Assembly: GCF_014202035.1 (NCBI RefSeq)
Contig: NZ_JACHFR010000002.1
Span: 248,001 to 312,000 of the forward strand
Origin: Treponema rectale
Lineage (GTDB): Bacteria; Spirochaetota; Spirochaetia; Treponematales; Treponemataceae
Direction: 5' to 3'
Length of the DNA: 64,000 bases
Part shown: positions 44,286-51,350 of the stretch, in pieces
How the letters are laid out: each line of letters starts with the position of its first letter
Numbering within the stretch: position 1 is the stretch's first letter
The notes under the pieces: model-generated
Told to the model about the DNA's origin: nothing
Databases searched by the model: none
The model's input: only the letters and a program-made list of their open reading frames with translations
Program-made: the position numbers and the translations under genes

Positions 44286-45261
44286 TTTTTATTCTTCTAA
44301 AAATATTTCCTTGTGCTGACCTGAATGTATCACTGAGTTTTCTGTAATATTGAAGTGTCAGCGCAAGTATTGTTCCTTCCGGCGGTCTCAGACAGACTGC
44401 ACACTGACTGAATGCACTTACGGCAGAAAGCCTTAAAGATTTTTGTAATGCCGTTATCAGTGCTCCCTGCGTAAAAGAAACATTCCAGATTTTAAAAATA
44501 ATTTTTCCATCCGGAACAAATACTGTCGAAATAAAAATAAACAGCCAGAGAGAAATATGAGGAAGTAAATAAATTCTTCTTTTACATAATTTTTGTATAA
44601 TCAGAGCAGCAATAAATATTCCGGTTAATAAAAATAATTTATTTATAAAAAATACTGATGCACAAGCAAAAAAAATTAACAGCGCAATAAACAGATGCAG
44701 TCTGGTCTTTGAAGAATCATTTTCAAAAATACAGGTATCCAGCTGTAAATTTATTTCTTCCGGCAAAAAAATCTTTGTGCTGAAAAAAGCTGTAATGATT
44801 CCGCTTACAGTATTAAAAATCAGCATAGGTCCAAGAAGTATGAAAGTTCCTTCTCCCAAATAAAGCGAACTGCAATAAATCTGAACAACTGCACTTACAG
44901 CTGAACCTATGACAGAAATTCCATAGACCGAAAAAAGTTTCTGCTTTGCAAATCTATTAAACATATAAAGCAAGTACATTATGAATGCACTGAAAAAACT
45001 TTGTGCAAGAGAAATTAAAAAAAACGGCGTAAACAAAATGCCGCTCATCAAAGACCCGGCTATTGCTTTTATTAATGATATCAATATGAATGAACTGAAA
45101 GACAGATTCAATGCCAGAAGTACTGCTATGTTTGCAAGCCCGAATCTAAAAAAAGGAACAACTCTCGGTATGATAATTTCGACATACGAAAACAAAAGTG
45201 CAAGGGCACAAAAATACGCGGTCTTACTTTTACTGTGCAACTGCATCATAATCATCCTCAT
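44266..45261 (-). CDS. Gx transporter family membrane protein
   Basis: This 331-residue protein has seven or more hydrophobic helices. The N-terminal 175 residues match the heptaprenyl diphosphate synthase component I/Gx transporter family, with ANIAVLLALNLSFSSFILIS and GPMLIFNTVSGIITAFFSTKI. The C-terminal half (190-331) has two further helices and a polar end. Its start overlaps the end of the NusG-II-domain gene by up to 32 bp; an internal start at 45246 would shorten this to 17 bp. These two gene types are commonly adjacent in bacteria that use membrane flavin or quinone electron transfer, but the role here is unproven. Confidence 0.78.
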   Translation of the reverse strand: MRMIMMQLHSKSKTAYFCALALLFSYVEIIIPRVVPFFRFGLANIAVLLALNLSFSSFILISLIKAIAGSLMSGILFTPFFLISLAQSFFSAFIMYLLYMFNRFAKQKLFSVYGISVIGSAVSAVVQIYCSSLYLGEGTFILLGPMLIFNTVSGIITAFFSTKIFLPEEINLQLDTCIFENDSSKTRLHLFIALLIFFACASVFFINKLFLLTGIFIAALIIQKLCKRRIYLLPHISLWLFIFISTVFVPDGKIIFKIWNVSFTQGALITALQKSLRLSAVSAFSQCAVCLRPPEGTILALTLQYYRKLSDTFRSAQGNIFRRIKITLGQQ

Positions 45262-45577
45262 TGCCTTTTAGTGTTATGATCACATCATTGGGAAGACACA
45301 CTACAGGTGCATGCCATCCCTGCCTGATACAGGTTTTATTAGGACAGGGAGAATCTATTATCCTTACTTTTCCATTTTTTATTTCAAAAGTTGTAAAACC
45401 TAACCTGCCCTTTACTTTATATATTCCCTCTGCATTTGCAGAATATTCATATTCATTACCGTCTGCTTTTACCGAAACTATTGAAGCAGAATGAAGTGTA
45501 GTTTTTATAATTAAAATGATTCCGGCTGATACAACAAGAAGTATTATTACCAGATCCAGAATACGTATTTTTTTCAT
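45230..45577 (-). CDS. NusG domain II-containing membrane-anchored protein
   Basis: This 115-residue protein has an N-terminal transmembrane helix (residues 5-24, ILDLVIILLVVSAGIILI), then a single NusG-II domain (about residues 35-110). It carries DSPCPNKTCIRQGWH, a Cys-x4-Cys pair typical of this family, and PNDVIITLKG at the end. The domain faces the periplasm. The gene is translationally linked to the Gx gene. The start at 45577 has TATAAT 6 nt upstream; a GTG nine codons earlier would put that hexamer inside the gene. Confidence 0.85.
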   Translation of the reverse strand: MKKIRILDLVIILLVVSAGIILIIKTTLHSASIVSVKADGNEYEYSANAEGIYKVKGRLGFTTFEIKNGKVRIIDSPCPNKTCIRQGWHAPVVCLPNDVIITLKGNEDDYDAVAQ

Positions 45578-45583
45578 AATCAC

Positions 45584-45589
45584 ATTATA
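45584..45589 (-). promoter_or_regulatory. -10 hexamer 6 nt before NusG-II start
   Basis: On the minus strand TATAAT is followed by GTGATT and ATG, with no Shine-Dalgarno. Confidence 0.55.
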
Positions 45590-45660
45590 AAAAATATCCG
45601 GCACTTAAAAAAGTCTGATACTGTCTTTAATTTTTTTTACCAATAATTCCATATATACGA

Positions 45661-45666
45661 TATAAT
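45661..45666 (+). promoter_or_regulatory. -10 hexamer 7 nt before the omptin-like gene
   Basis: TATAAT is followed by TTAAGGC and ATG. AAGG is only 1-2 nt from the ATG, too close to act as a normal ribosome site. Confidence 0.55.
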
Positions 45667-45673
45667 TTAAGGC

Positions 45674-46687
45674 ATGAAAAAACAAATATTTAATTCCCTT
45701 ACTTTTTTATTGTCAGCTTCGGTATGTTTTTCACAGAGCCTGGAAATTTCTCCATCAGTTACTGTCAGAAGCGGAGAACAAAAAGAATTTGTATACACTA
45801 AAAATATAAACGGAGATTCTGTAACCCTCAGCCGGCTTGACTGGGAAGAAAGTCCGGTTTATTTTTTTAATCTGAATGCTTCCGGGGAATATAAAAACTT
45901 TATGCTTTCTGCAGGAGCAAAAATCGCACTGCCGTCTGATACAGGAAAAATGTATGACTCTGACTGGCAAAACATTAATGTTCTTGATCCGACAGAAGAA
46001 CTCTATGGTGTAAAAACCGATTATTCAAATCACACGAATCATTTAAATTTATATTACGGTTTCAGCGGACAATTTTCTTATTCAATAGAATTTAATAATC
46101 TTTCTGCAGCACCGTTTAATGCATTAAAAATAAATTCTATTGCCCTTTCTCCATTTGCAGAATTTGAATATTCCTATTCCAGCTTTACAGGAAAAGGTGG
46201 CAGCGGACAATATGGTTATGAAAACAAAAATGATTCTCCAAAGCATACATACAATGATCCTGTCTTTTCTCATACATCAGATTTTTTCGGAGACGTAATT
46301 CAGCTGGAACGAATTTCTTATGTAACATGGGCGGGTCTTTCTTTTAATTTAAACTTCCATCAGGATTTTTATACTGTGCTTTCTTTTGCAGTAAATCCTT
46401 TTATCTATGTTCAGTCTCTTGATTCTCACCTTACAACTAATTATTACTTCTATGATACGATGCATGAATTTTTTAGCGGATATAAACTGGGACTCACAGT
46501 AGGAAAATATTTTAATGCCCATCATGCAGCCTTCGTTAAAACAAACTTCATGTGCATTGATACAATAAAAGGTTCAACCGCTTATTCTGTAGGCAGTAAA
46601 ACCGGAACATATAATTCCAGTAACGATACCTGCGGTGCTTCATTTGAATGGTTTGAAGTTTCCCTTGGATACACCTACAGGTTCTGA
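45674..46687 (+). CDS. Omptin-like outer-membrane protease
   Basis: This 337-residue protein has a signal peptide (residues 1-20) and a ten-strand-like barrel pattern ending in SLGYTYRF. It resembles the omptin family (OmpT, Pla): TLSRLDWEESPVYFFNL near the start, then MYDSDW with the two catalytic aspartates (D95, D97, as in OmpT D83/D85), YSNHTNHLN, and SLDSHL with D250 and H252 matching the OmpT Asp-x-His pair. Omptins cleave peptides between basic residues at the cell surface and need rough LPS in enterobacteria, which treponemes lack. So the fold and catalytic residues are visible but the activator is unclear. Confidence 0.78.
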   Translation: MKKQIFNSLTFLLSASVCFSQSLEISPSVTVRSGEQKEFVYTKNINGDSVTLSRLDWEESPVYFFNLNASGEYKNFMLSAGAKIALPSDTGKMYDSDWQNINVLDPTEELYGVKTDYSNHTNHLNLYYGFSGQFSYSIEFNNLSAAPFNALKINSIALSPFAEFEYSYSSFTGKGGSGQYGYENKNDSPKHTYNDPVFSHTSDFFGDVIQLERISYVTWAGLSFNLNFHQDFYTVLSFAVNPFIYVQSLDSHLTTNYYFYDTMHEFFSGYKLGLTVGKYFNAHHAAFVKTNFMCIDTIKGSTAYSVGSKTGTYNSSNDTCGASFEWFEVSLGYTYRF

Positions 46688-46734
46688 AACTTTTTTTGAA
46701 AAAGAAAAAAATTTATCTGATTAAAAAAATGTGC

Positions 46735-46740
46735 TATAAT
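46735..46740 (+). promoter_or_regulatory. Possible -10 for the cytidylate-kinase-like gene
   Basis: TATAAT in an AT-rich run lies about 120 nt before the start. If used, the leader would include the 46794-46849 hairpin. Confidence 0.35.
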
Positions 46741-46793
46741 TAATTGAAAAAAATTTTATTTTAAAATTTATTTGTCTGATTCGACATATATCT

Positions 46794-46849
46794 AAAGCCT
46801 GCAACTGCTGTCCGCGACTTCCTTGTCGCGTGGCTGCCGCCAGGGCTTT
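46794..46849 (+). promoter_or_regulatory. Structured leader hairpin before the kinase gene
   Basis: AAAGCCTG pairs imperfectly with CAGGGCTTT, and inside it CGCGAC/GTCGCG forms a perfect 6-bp stem with a 6-nt loop. The outer arm ends at the base before the AAAGGAG ribosome site. No T run follows, so it is not a terminator. It may control access to the ribosome site. Confidence 0.5.
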
Positions 46850-46861
46850 AAAGGAGTTTTT

Positions 46862-47509
46862 ATGAATAAGATTATTACTATAAGCCGTGAATACGGTTCA
46901 GGCGGACACACTATCGGCCAGAAAACCGCAGAAATTTTAGGTATTCCTTTTTACGATAAAGAAATCATCGATATGACTGCAAAAGATTCCGGTCTGTCTC
47001 CAGATTTTATTCAAAAAAATGAACAGAATATTTCTTCCGGATGGCTTTATACGCTTTTACTTGGTGCAAGTTATGCTACACCAGGAACTTCATCCCGCCT
47101 CGGTATGAATACTCAGGCTCCTGCAATGCCTCTTGCAGATCAGGTATTTAATGCCCAGCGCCGTGTAATAATTGATCTTGCAAAAAAAGGACCATGTGTA
47201 ATCGTCGGAAGATGTTCTGATTATATTCTCCGCCACTGTGATGAAATCAATCCTGATAATCTTCTTAATATTTTCATTTATGCACCGCTGGCAGATAAAG
47301 TAAAACGCGCTATTGAACAGAAAGGTCTTGATCCGGCAACTGCAGAAAAAGAAGTTAAGCTTATTGATAAACGCCGCGCTAATCATTACAACACTTTTAC
47401 AGAAAGAACCTGGGGCAACCGCATTCATTATGATTTACTGATTAACAGTTCTCTCGTAGGAGTTGAAAAAACAGCCCAGATGATTGCACAGATTGCACAG
47501 CACTGTTAA
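46862..47509 (+). CDS. Cytidylate kinase-like family protein
   Basis: This 215-residue protein belongs to the cytidylate-kinase-like P-loop family: IITISREYGSGGHTIGQ at the N-terminus carries the nucleotide-binding loop, then GIPFYDKEIIDMTA, GPCVIVGRCSDYIL and KRRANHYNTFTERTWG (a lid-like segment). The group is distinct from true Cmk and its substrate is not settled. The ATG at 46862 has AAAGGAG 5-6 nt upstream; an upstream frame to 46823 runs through the leader hairpin. A strong terminator follows. Confidence 0.85.
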   Translation: MNKIITISREYGSGGHTIGQKTAEILGIPFYDKEIIDMTAKDSGLSPDFIQKNEQNISSGWLYTLLLGASYATPGTSSRLGMNTQAPAMPLADQVFNAQRRVIIDLAKKGPCVIVGRCSDYILRHCDEINPDNLLNIFIYAPLADKVKRAIEQKGLDPATAEKEVKLIDKRRANHYNTFTERTWGNRIHYDLLINSSLVGVEKTAQMIAQIAQHC

Positions 47510-47517
47510 AAAAAACA

Positions 47518-47558
47518 AAGGGCTGTTCGGTAAGAGTTTCTCTTCCAAACAGCCCTTT
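47518..47558. terminator. Bidirectional terminator
   Basis: AAAGGGCTGTT/AACAGCCCTTT forms an 11-bp stem with a 19-nt loop, with a T run on the minus strand. It ends both the kinase and NfnB genes. Confidence 0.9.
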
Positions 47559-47582
47559 ATAAATTCAAGCAAGTATTACTTT

Positions 47583-49082
47583 TTATTTTGCAAGATATTC
47601 GTTAATTGAAGCTGCAGCTTTGCGGCCTTCACCCATAGCAAGAATTACAGTTGCAGCACCGAGAACAATGTCTCCGCCTGCCCAAACTTTTGCCATGCTT
47701 GTTTCCTGTTTTTCATCAACAGTAATATGACCGTGATCATCAACCTTGATATCCGGAGTTGTTGCAGGAATAAGAGGATTAGAATTATTTCCCAATGCAA
47801 CTACAACGGCATCACACTGAATCTCATGTTCACTTCCCTTGATTTCAACAGGGCGACGGCGACCTGAAGCATCCGGTTCACCAAGTTCATAAGAAAGAGC
47901 TTTAATACCTGTTACGCGGCCTTCTTCATTACCAAGAACTTCAACAGGATTTTCAAGGAACTTAAACTCTACTCCCTCTTCCTCTGCATGTGCAATTTCT
48001 TCACGACGAGCCGGCATTTCTGCACGGGTACGACGATATACAATGTAAACTTTTTCTGCACCAAGACGAAGTGCCATACGTGCAGCATCCATTGCAACGT
48101 TACCGCCGCCACATACTACAACAGTTTTTGCTTCATAATAAGGAGTATCAGCTTCTCCCTTCTTATAAGCCTTCATAAGATTTGCACGGGTAAGATATTC
48201 ATTAGCAGAGAAAACACCAATATAGTTTTCACCAGGAATACCAAAGAATTTTGGAAGACCTGCACCAGTTCCAACAAATGCTGCATCAAATCCTTTTTCT
48301 GTAAGGAACTGCTGAATTGTAGATGTACGTCCAACAAGATAATTGTACTCAAACTTTACGCCCATCTTTTCAAGATTAGCAACTTCATTCTGAACAATTG
48401 ATTTTGGAAGACGGAATTCCGGAATACCGTAAACTGTAACACCACCGGCTTTATGGAAAGCTTCAAATACTGTTACGTCATGTCCGGCTTTACGACAATC
48501 AGCGGCAACGGTAAGACCAGCAGGACCAGAACCGATAACTGCAACTTTCTTTCCTGTTGAAGGAGCAATTTCCGGATTAGTTGTAAGATTGTTTTCGCGT
48601 TCGTAATCAGCAACAAAGCGCTCAAGACGACCGATACATACAGCCTTTTCCGCACTCTTGTAAACTTTTCCTACAGTACACTGAGACTGACACTGTTTTT
48701 CCTGAGGACATACACGACCACAAATTGCAGGAAGAAGGTTTGTTGTTTTAATAATATCAACAGCCTTTTTAAATTCACCCTTTGCAACCTGTGCAATAAA
48801 TTCAGGAATACGAACATTAACAGGACATCCGTTTACACACGGCATGTTTTTACACTGAAGACAGCGGTTTGCTTCTACAATTGCCTGTTCTTTTGTATAA
48901 CCCAGTGCAACTTCTGTCATCTGACGTGCACGTTCTTTTGGTTCACCTACAGGCATTTCCTGCTGAGGAATTGCCATACGGTCTTTATTTGTAAGAGGAG
49001 CTTTTGATTCAAGTTCCTGAAGTTTCTTATATTCAGCTTCACCAATCTGTGCAAGCTGTTCTGATGAAATATATTCTGACAT
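47583..49082 (-). CDS. NfnB-type / glutamate-synthase small-subunit-like oxidoreductase
   Basis: This 499-residue flavoprotein has an N-terminal ferredoxin-like region with cysteine clusters CLQCKNMPCVNGCP and ICGRVCPQEKQCQSQC for two [4Fe-4S] clusters, then FAD- and NAD(P)-binding Rossmann folds (VIGSGPAGLTVAADCRKAGHDVTVFEA; VVCGGGNVAMDAARMALRLGA). It is equally like GltD and NfnB. The partner 43 bp upstream is an NfnA-type subunit, and no large glutamate synthase gene is present, so NADH-dependent ferredoxin:NADP oxidoreductase (Nfn) is the better call. An AGGAG ribosome site supports the start. Confidence 0.87.
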   Translation of the reverse strand: MSEYISSEQLAQIGEAEYKKLQELESKAPLTNKDRMAIPQQEMPVGEPKERARQMTEVALGYTKEQAIVEANRCLQCKNMPCVNGCPVNVRIPEFIAQVAKGEFKKAVDIIKTTNLLPAICGRVCPQEKQCQSQCTVGKVYKSAEKAVCIGRLERFVADYERENNLTTNPEIAPSTGKKVAVIGSGPAGLTVAADCRKAGHDVTVFEAFHKAGGVTVYGIPEFRLPKSIVQNEVANLEKMGVKFEYNYLVGRTSTIQQFLTEKGFDAAFVGTGAGLPKFFGIPGENYIGVFSANEYLTRANLMKAYKKGEADTPYYEAKTVVVCGGGNVAMDAARMALRLGAEKVYIVYRRTRAEMPARREEIAHAEEEGVEFKFLENPVEVLGNEEGRVTGIKALSYELGEPDASGRRRPVEIKGSEHEIQCDAVVVALGNNSNPLIPATTPDIKVDDHGHITVDEKQETSMAKVWAGGDIVLGAATVILAMGEGRKAAASINEYLAK

Positions 49083-49124
49083 AAAATATAACTCCTGATC
49101 TGAATAATGTTCCGGCAGAATGGA

Positions 49125-49964
49125 TTAGTTAAAAATTCCAGACTTACACTTATGGAATGCTTCTGTTTCCTGAGGTTTGAAGCTCTTCATACGCATCATC
49201 ATATTATCCCAGTCAACTTCATGTGCATCAAAATCAGGTCCGTCAACACAAACGAACTTTGTTTTACCGCCAACACTTACACGACAACCGCCGCACATTC
49301 CTGTTCCGTCAATCATGATTGTATTGAGAGAAACTGTTGTTTTAACATTATATTTCTTTGTTGTAAGAGCACAGAACTTCATCATTATCGGAGGTCCGAT
49401 TGCAATAACTTCTGCAGGTGGAACATCACTCTGACAGAGACGTTCAAGAGGAACTGTCGTAACACATTTTTCTCCGGCAGAACCGTCATCCGTACAAATA
49501 ATAACTTCATCACATACGGCTTTCATTTCATCAACGAAAATAAGAAGATCTTTTGTACGTGCACCTTCAATAAGAATTACTTTATTACCGGCTGCTTTAA
49601 GAGCCTGAACAATAGGATACAATGGAGCTGTACCAAAACCACCACCTACACAAACTACAGGGCGGTCATATTTTTTAATTTCAGAAGGAGTTCCCAAAGG
49701 ACCAAGAACGCCACCAAGATAATCACCGGCATTTAACTTTGAAAGTTTGTATGTTGAAGCTCCAACCGGCTGGAATGCAATTGCAACCCAACCTTCTTCT
49801 GCATTTGCATCAGCGATTGTAAGCGGAATACGCTCCGTTAAATCCTGATCAACCATTACAATCAAAAACTGACCCGCTTTACGATTTTTTGCAATGTCAG
49901 GAGCTTCAAATTTAATGTAGAAAACATTTTCTGAAAGCTGCTTCTTTTCAAGAATCTTATTCAT
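49125..49964 (-). CDS. NfnA-type FAD/NAD-binding, [2Fe-2S] subunit
   Basis: This 279-residue protein resembles the dihydroorotate dehydrogenase electron-transfer/SudB/NfnA family. The FAD domain (residues 1-95) contains RKAGQFLIVMVDQDLTERIPLTI, the NAD domain has VVCVGGGFGTAPLYPIVQAL, and the C-terminus has the [2Fe-2S] cysteine set (MCGGCRVSVGGKTKFVC). With NfnB it could couple NADH, NADPH and ferredoxin pools by electron bifurcation. I set the start at 49964 because AAGGAAA lies just upstream; a longer frame adds six residues over that site. Confidence 0.87.
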   Translation of the reverse strand: MNKILEKKQLSENVFYIKFEAPDIAKNRKAGQFLIVMVDQDLTERIPLTIADANAEEGWVAIAFQPVGASTYKLSKLNAGDYLGGVLGPLGTPSEIKKYDRPVVCVGGGFGTAPLYPIVQALKAAGNKVILIEGARTKDLLIFVDEMKAVCDEVIICTDDGSAGEKCVTTVPLERLCQSDVPPAEVIAIGPPIMMKFCALTTKKYNVKTTVSLNTIMIDGTGMCGGCRVSVGGKTKFVCVDGPDFDAHEVDWDNMMMRMKSFKPQETEAFHKCKSGIFN

Positions 49965-50070
49965 GTTTTTTTCCTTACACAAAGTTGTGCAGAATCTCTG
50001 CTGTTCTGAATAGTATACTGAAAGTGCAGTTTTTATGAAAGTGTTTCTAATTTTAGTAACAGTGTGTTTT

Positions 50071-51348
50071 TTAAAATCCGAATCTTATCCCTGCTTTTGC
50101 TTCAAGTCCGGATATAGACCAGGTCTTTGCAAAATCGGCACCGCATGTTGCAAAATCAACACCTAATTCAAACAAACGGAAATTTAACCCAAAACCGAAG
50201 TGCTGAGAAAAAATTTCATTTCTGTAAAGTGAAGCAAAATTAAACTTCATAAAATAAAGCACTGCCATTTCTGCACGAAGTTCATATTCAAAAAATATGC
50301 TTTCTTCTTTTGAAAAATCATCACCCCACGGATTTCGTGCCGCAATACCAAGTAACGGCCTGAATGTACACCAGTCACCAAAAGGACGCCATGCTGCTTC
50401 AACCCCAAGCCTGAATGGAGTACGAACTTTATATGTAGAAGTTTTTGTTTCTCCAAGATTCAAATCCTTTGACCAGGATTTTTCCAGAGACTCATCTGTT
50501 CCTACACAATCAAGAACTGTTCCTAAAGTTGCTTCAACAGTTGCAGAACCAGCCGTTTCATACTTAAGCCTTCCCGCAATAACAGGAATATCCGTATACG
50601 CAGCTACACAAAGAGTATTAAATAACTGATACTCACATTCAGCACCAAAAGAAATTCCTCCGCCGGAAAGAATTGCCGGTGCATCATCTTTTAACGCAGA
50701 CATCAAAGCAGAGGTTCCCACATATTTGAAATCCTCATCAAAAGCTTTTCTCAAATCAAAGTTAGAATGAACGGAATACTCAGCCGTTCCGTATGCACGA
50801 AGCGTATAACCTGCATCTTCCGTAGAAACATCCATAGACATTTTTGTATACGGCAGATAATACACAGGAATATAATAAGCAGGCTTAAATGTCCAGCCGA
50901 ACTTTCCGATTTTAGTTTTTATAGTTGCACCGGTTTCAATAAACATTTCACTCTGCGCACTTAATGCCGTAGAAATTTTACCGTCAGCGTTTCCATGTCC
51001 AAGAAAATCAAACAGACCTTTGCCTGTTGTAAACCTTCCTGTACCATTTACATCAAGATAAAAACCAAAACCTTTATTCTTATCATCACCGGTATTTATG
51101 TTTACAAAAAACTTTTCTTCTGTTCCAAATGCAAAAACAAGTCCTTCGTCTGTCATTGCATCTGCCATTTCTGTAAGATCAACTTCAAGATGCTCAACCA
51201 AAACTTCTGTAATTCCAAAGGTGTTTTGAGAAAAACCAAAATCTGCATCTATACCGATATCAAGATATCTTGAAGCAGGACGCAGCTGTGCAAAAGCTGT
51301 TAATGAGGAAACAACGCTGATTAAAACTGCTGACAAAATCTTTTTCAT
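50071..51348 (-). CDS. Predicted outer-membrane beta-barrel protein
   Basis: This 425-residue protein has a signal peptide (residues 1-20, ending TAFAQ) and a long series of amphipathic strands, ending in GLEAKAGIRFGF with a terminal aromatic, as expected for a barrel. It resembles the treponemal outer-membrane proteins of the DUF5723-like type, but I cannot name a family with confidence. A GAGAGGA ribosome site lies within the end of the upstream lipoprotein gene, whose stop is 2 bp before the start. So barrel and lipoprotein are probably a functional pair in the outer membrane. Confidence 0.72.
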   Translation of the reverse strand: MKKILSAVLISVVSSLTAFAQLRPASRYLDIGIDADFGFSQNTFGITEVLVEHLEVDLTEMADAMTDEGLVFAFGTEEKFFVNINTGDDKNKGFGFYLDVNGTGRFTTGKGLFDFLGHGNADGKISTALSAQSEMFIETGATIKTKIGKFGWTFKPAYYIPVYYLPYTKMSMDVSTEDAGYTLRAYGTAEYSVHSNFDLRKAFDEDFKYVGTSALMSALKDDAPAILSGGGISFGAECEYQLFNTLCVAAYTDIPVIAGRLKYETAGSATVEATLGTVLDCVGTDESLEKSWSKDLNLGETKTSTYKVRTPFRLGVEAAWRPFGDWCTFRPLLGIAARNPWGDDFSKEESIFFEYELRAEMAVLYFMKFNFASLYRNEIFSQHFGFGLNFRLFELGVDFATCGADFAKTWSISGLEAKAGIRFGF

Positions 51349-51350
51349 AA

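Noticed and set aside
47583-49082. Assignment of this gene as the glutamate synthase small subunit GltD
   Set aside because: No large subunit is nearby and the partner gene is NfnA-type, so NfnB is preferred, though not proven.
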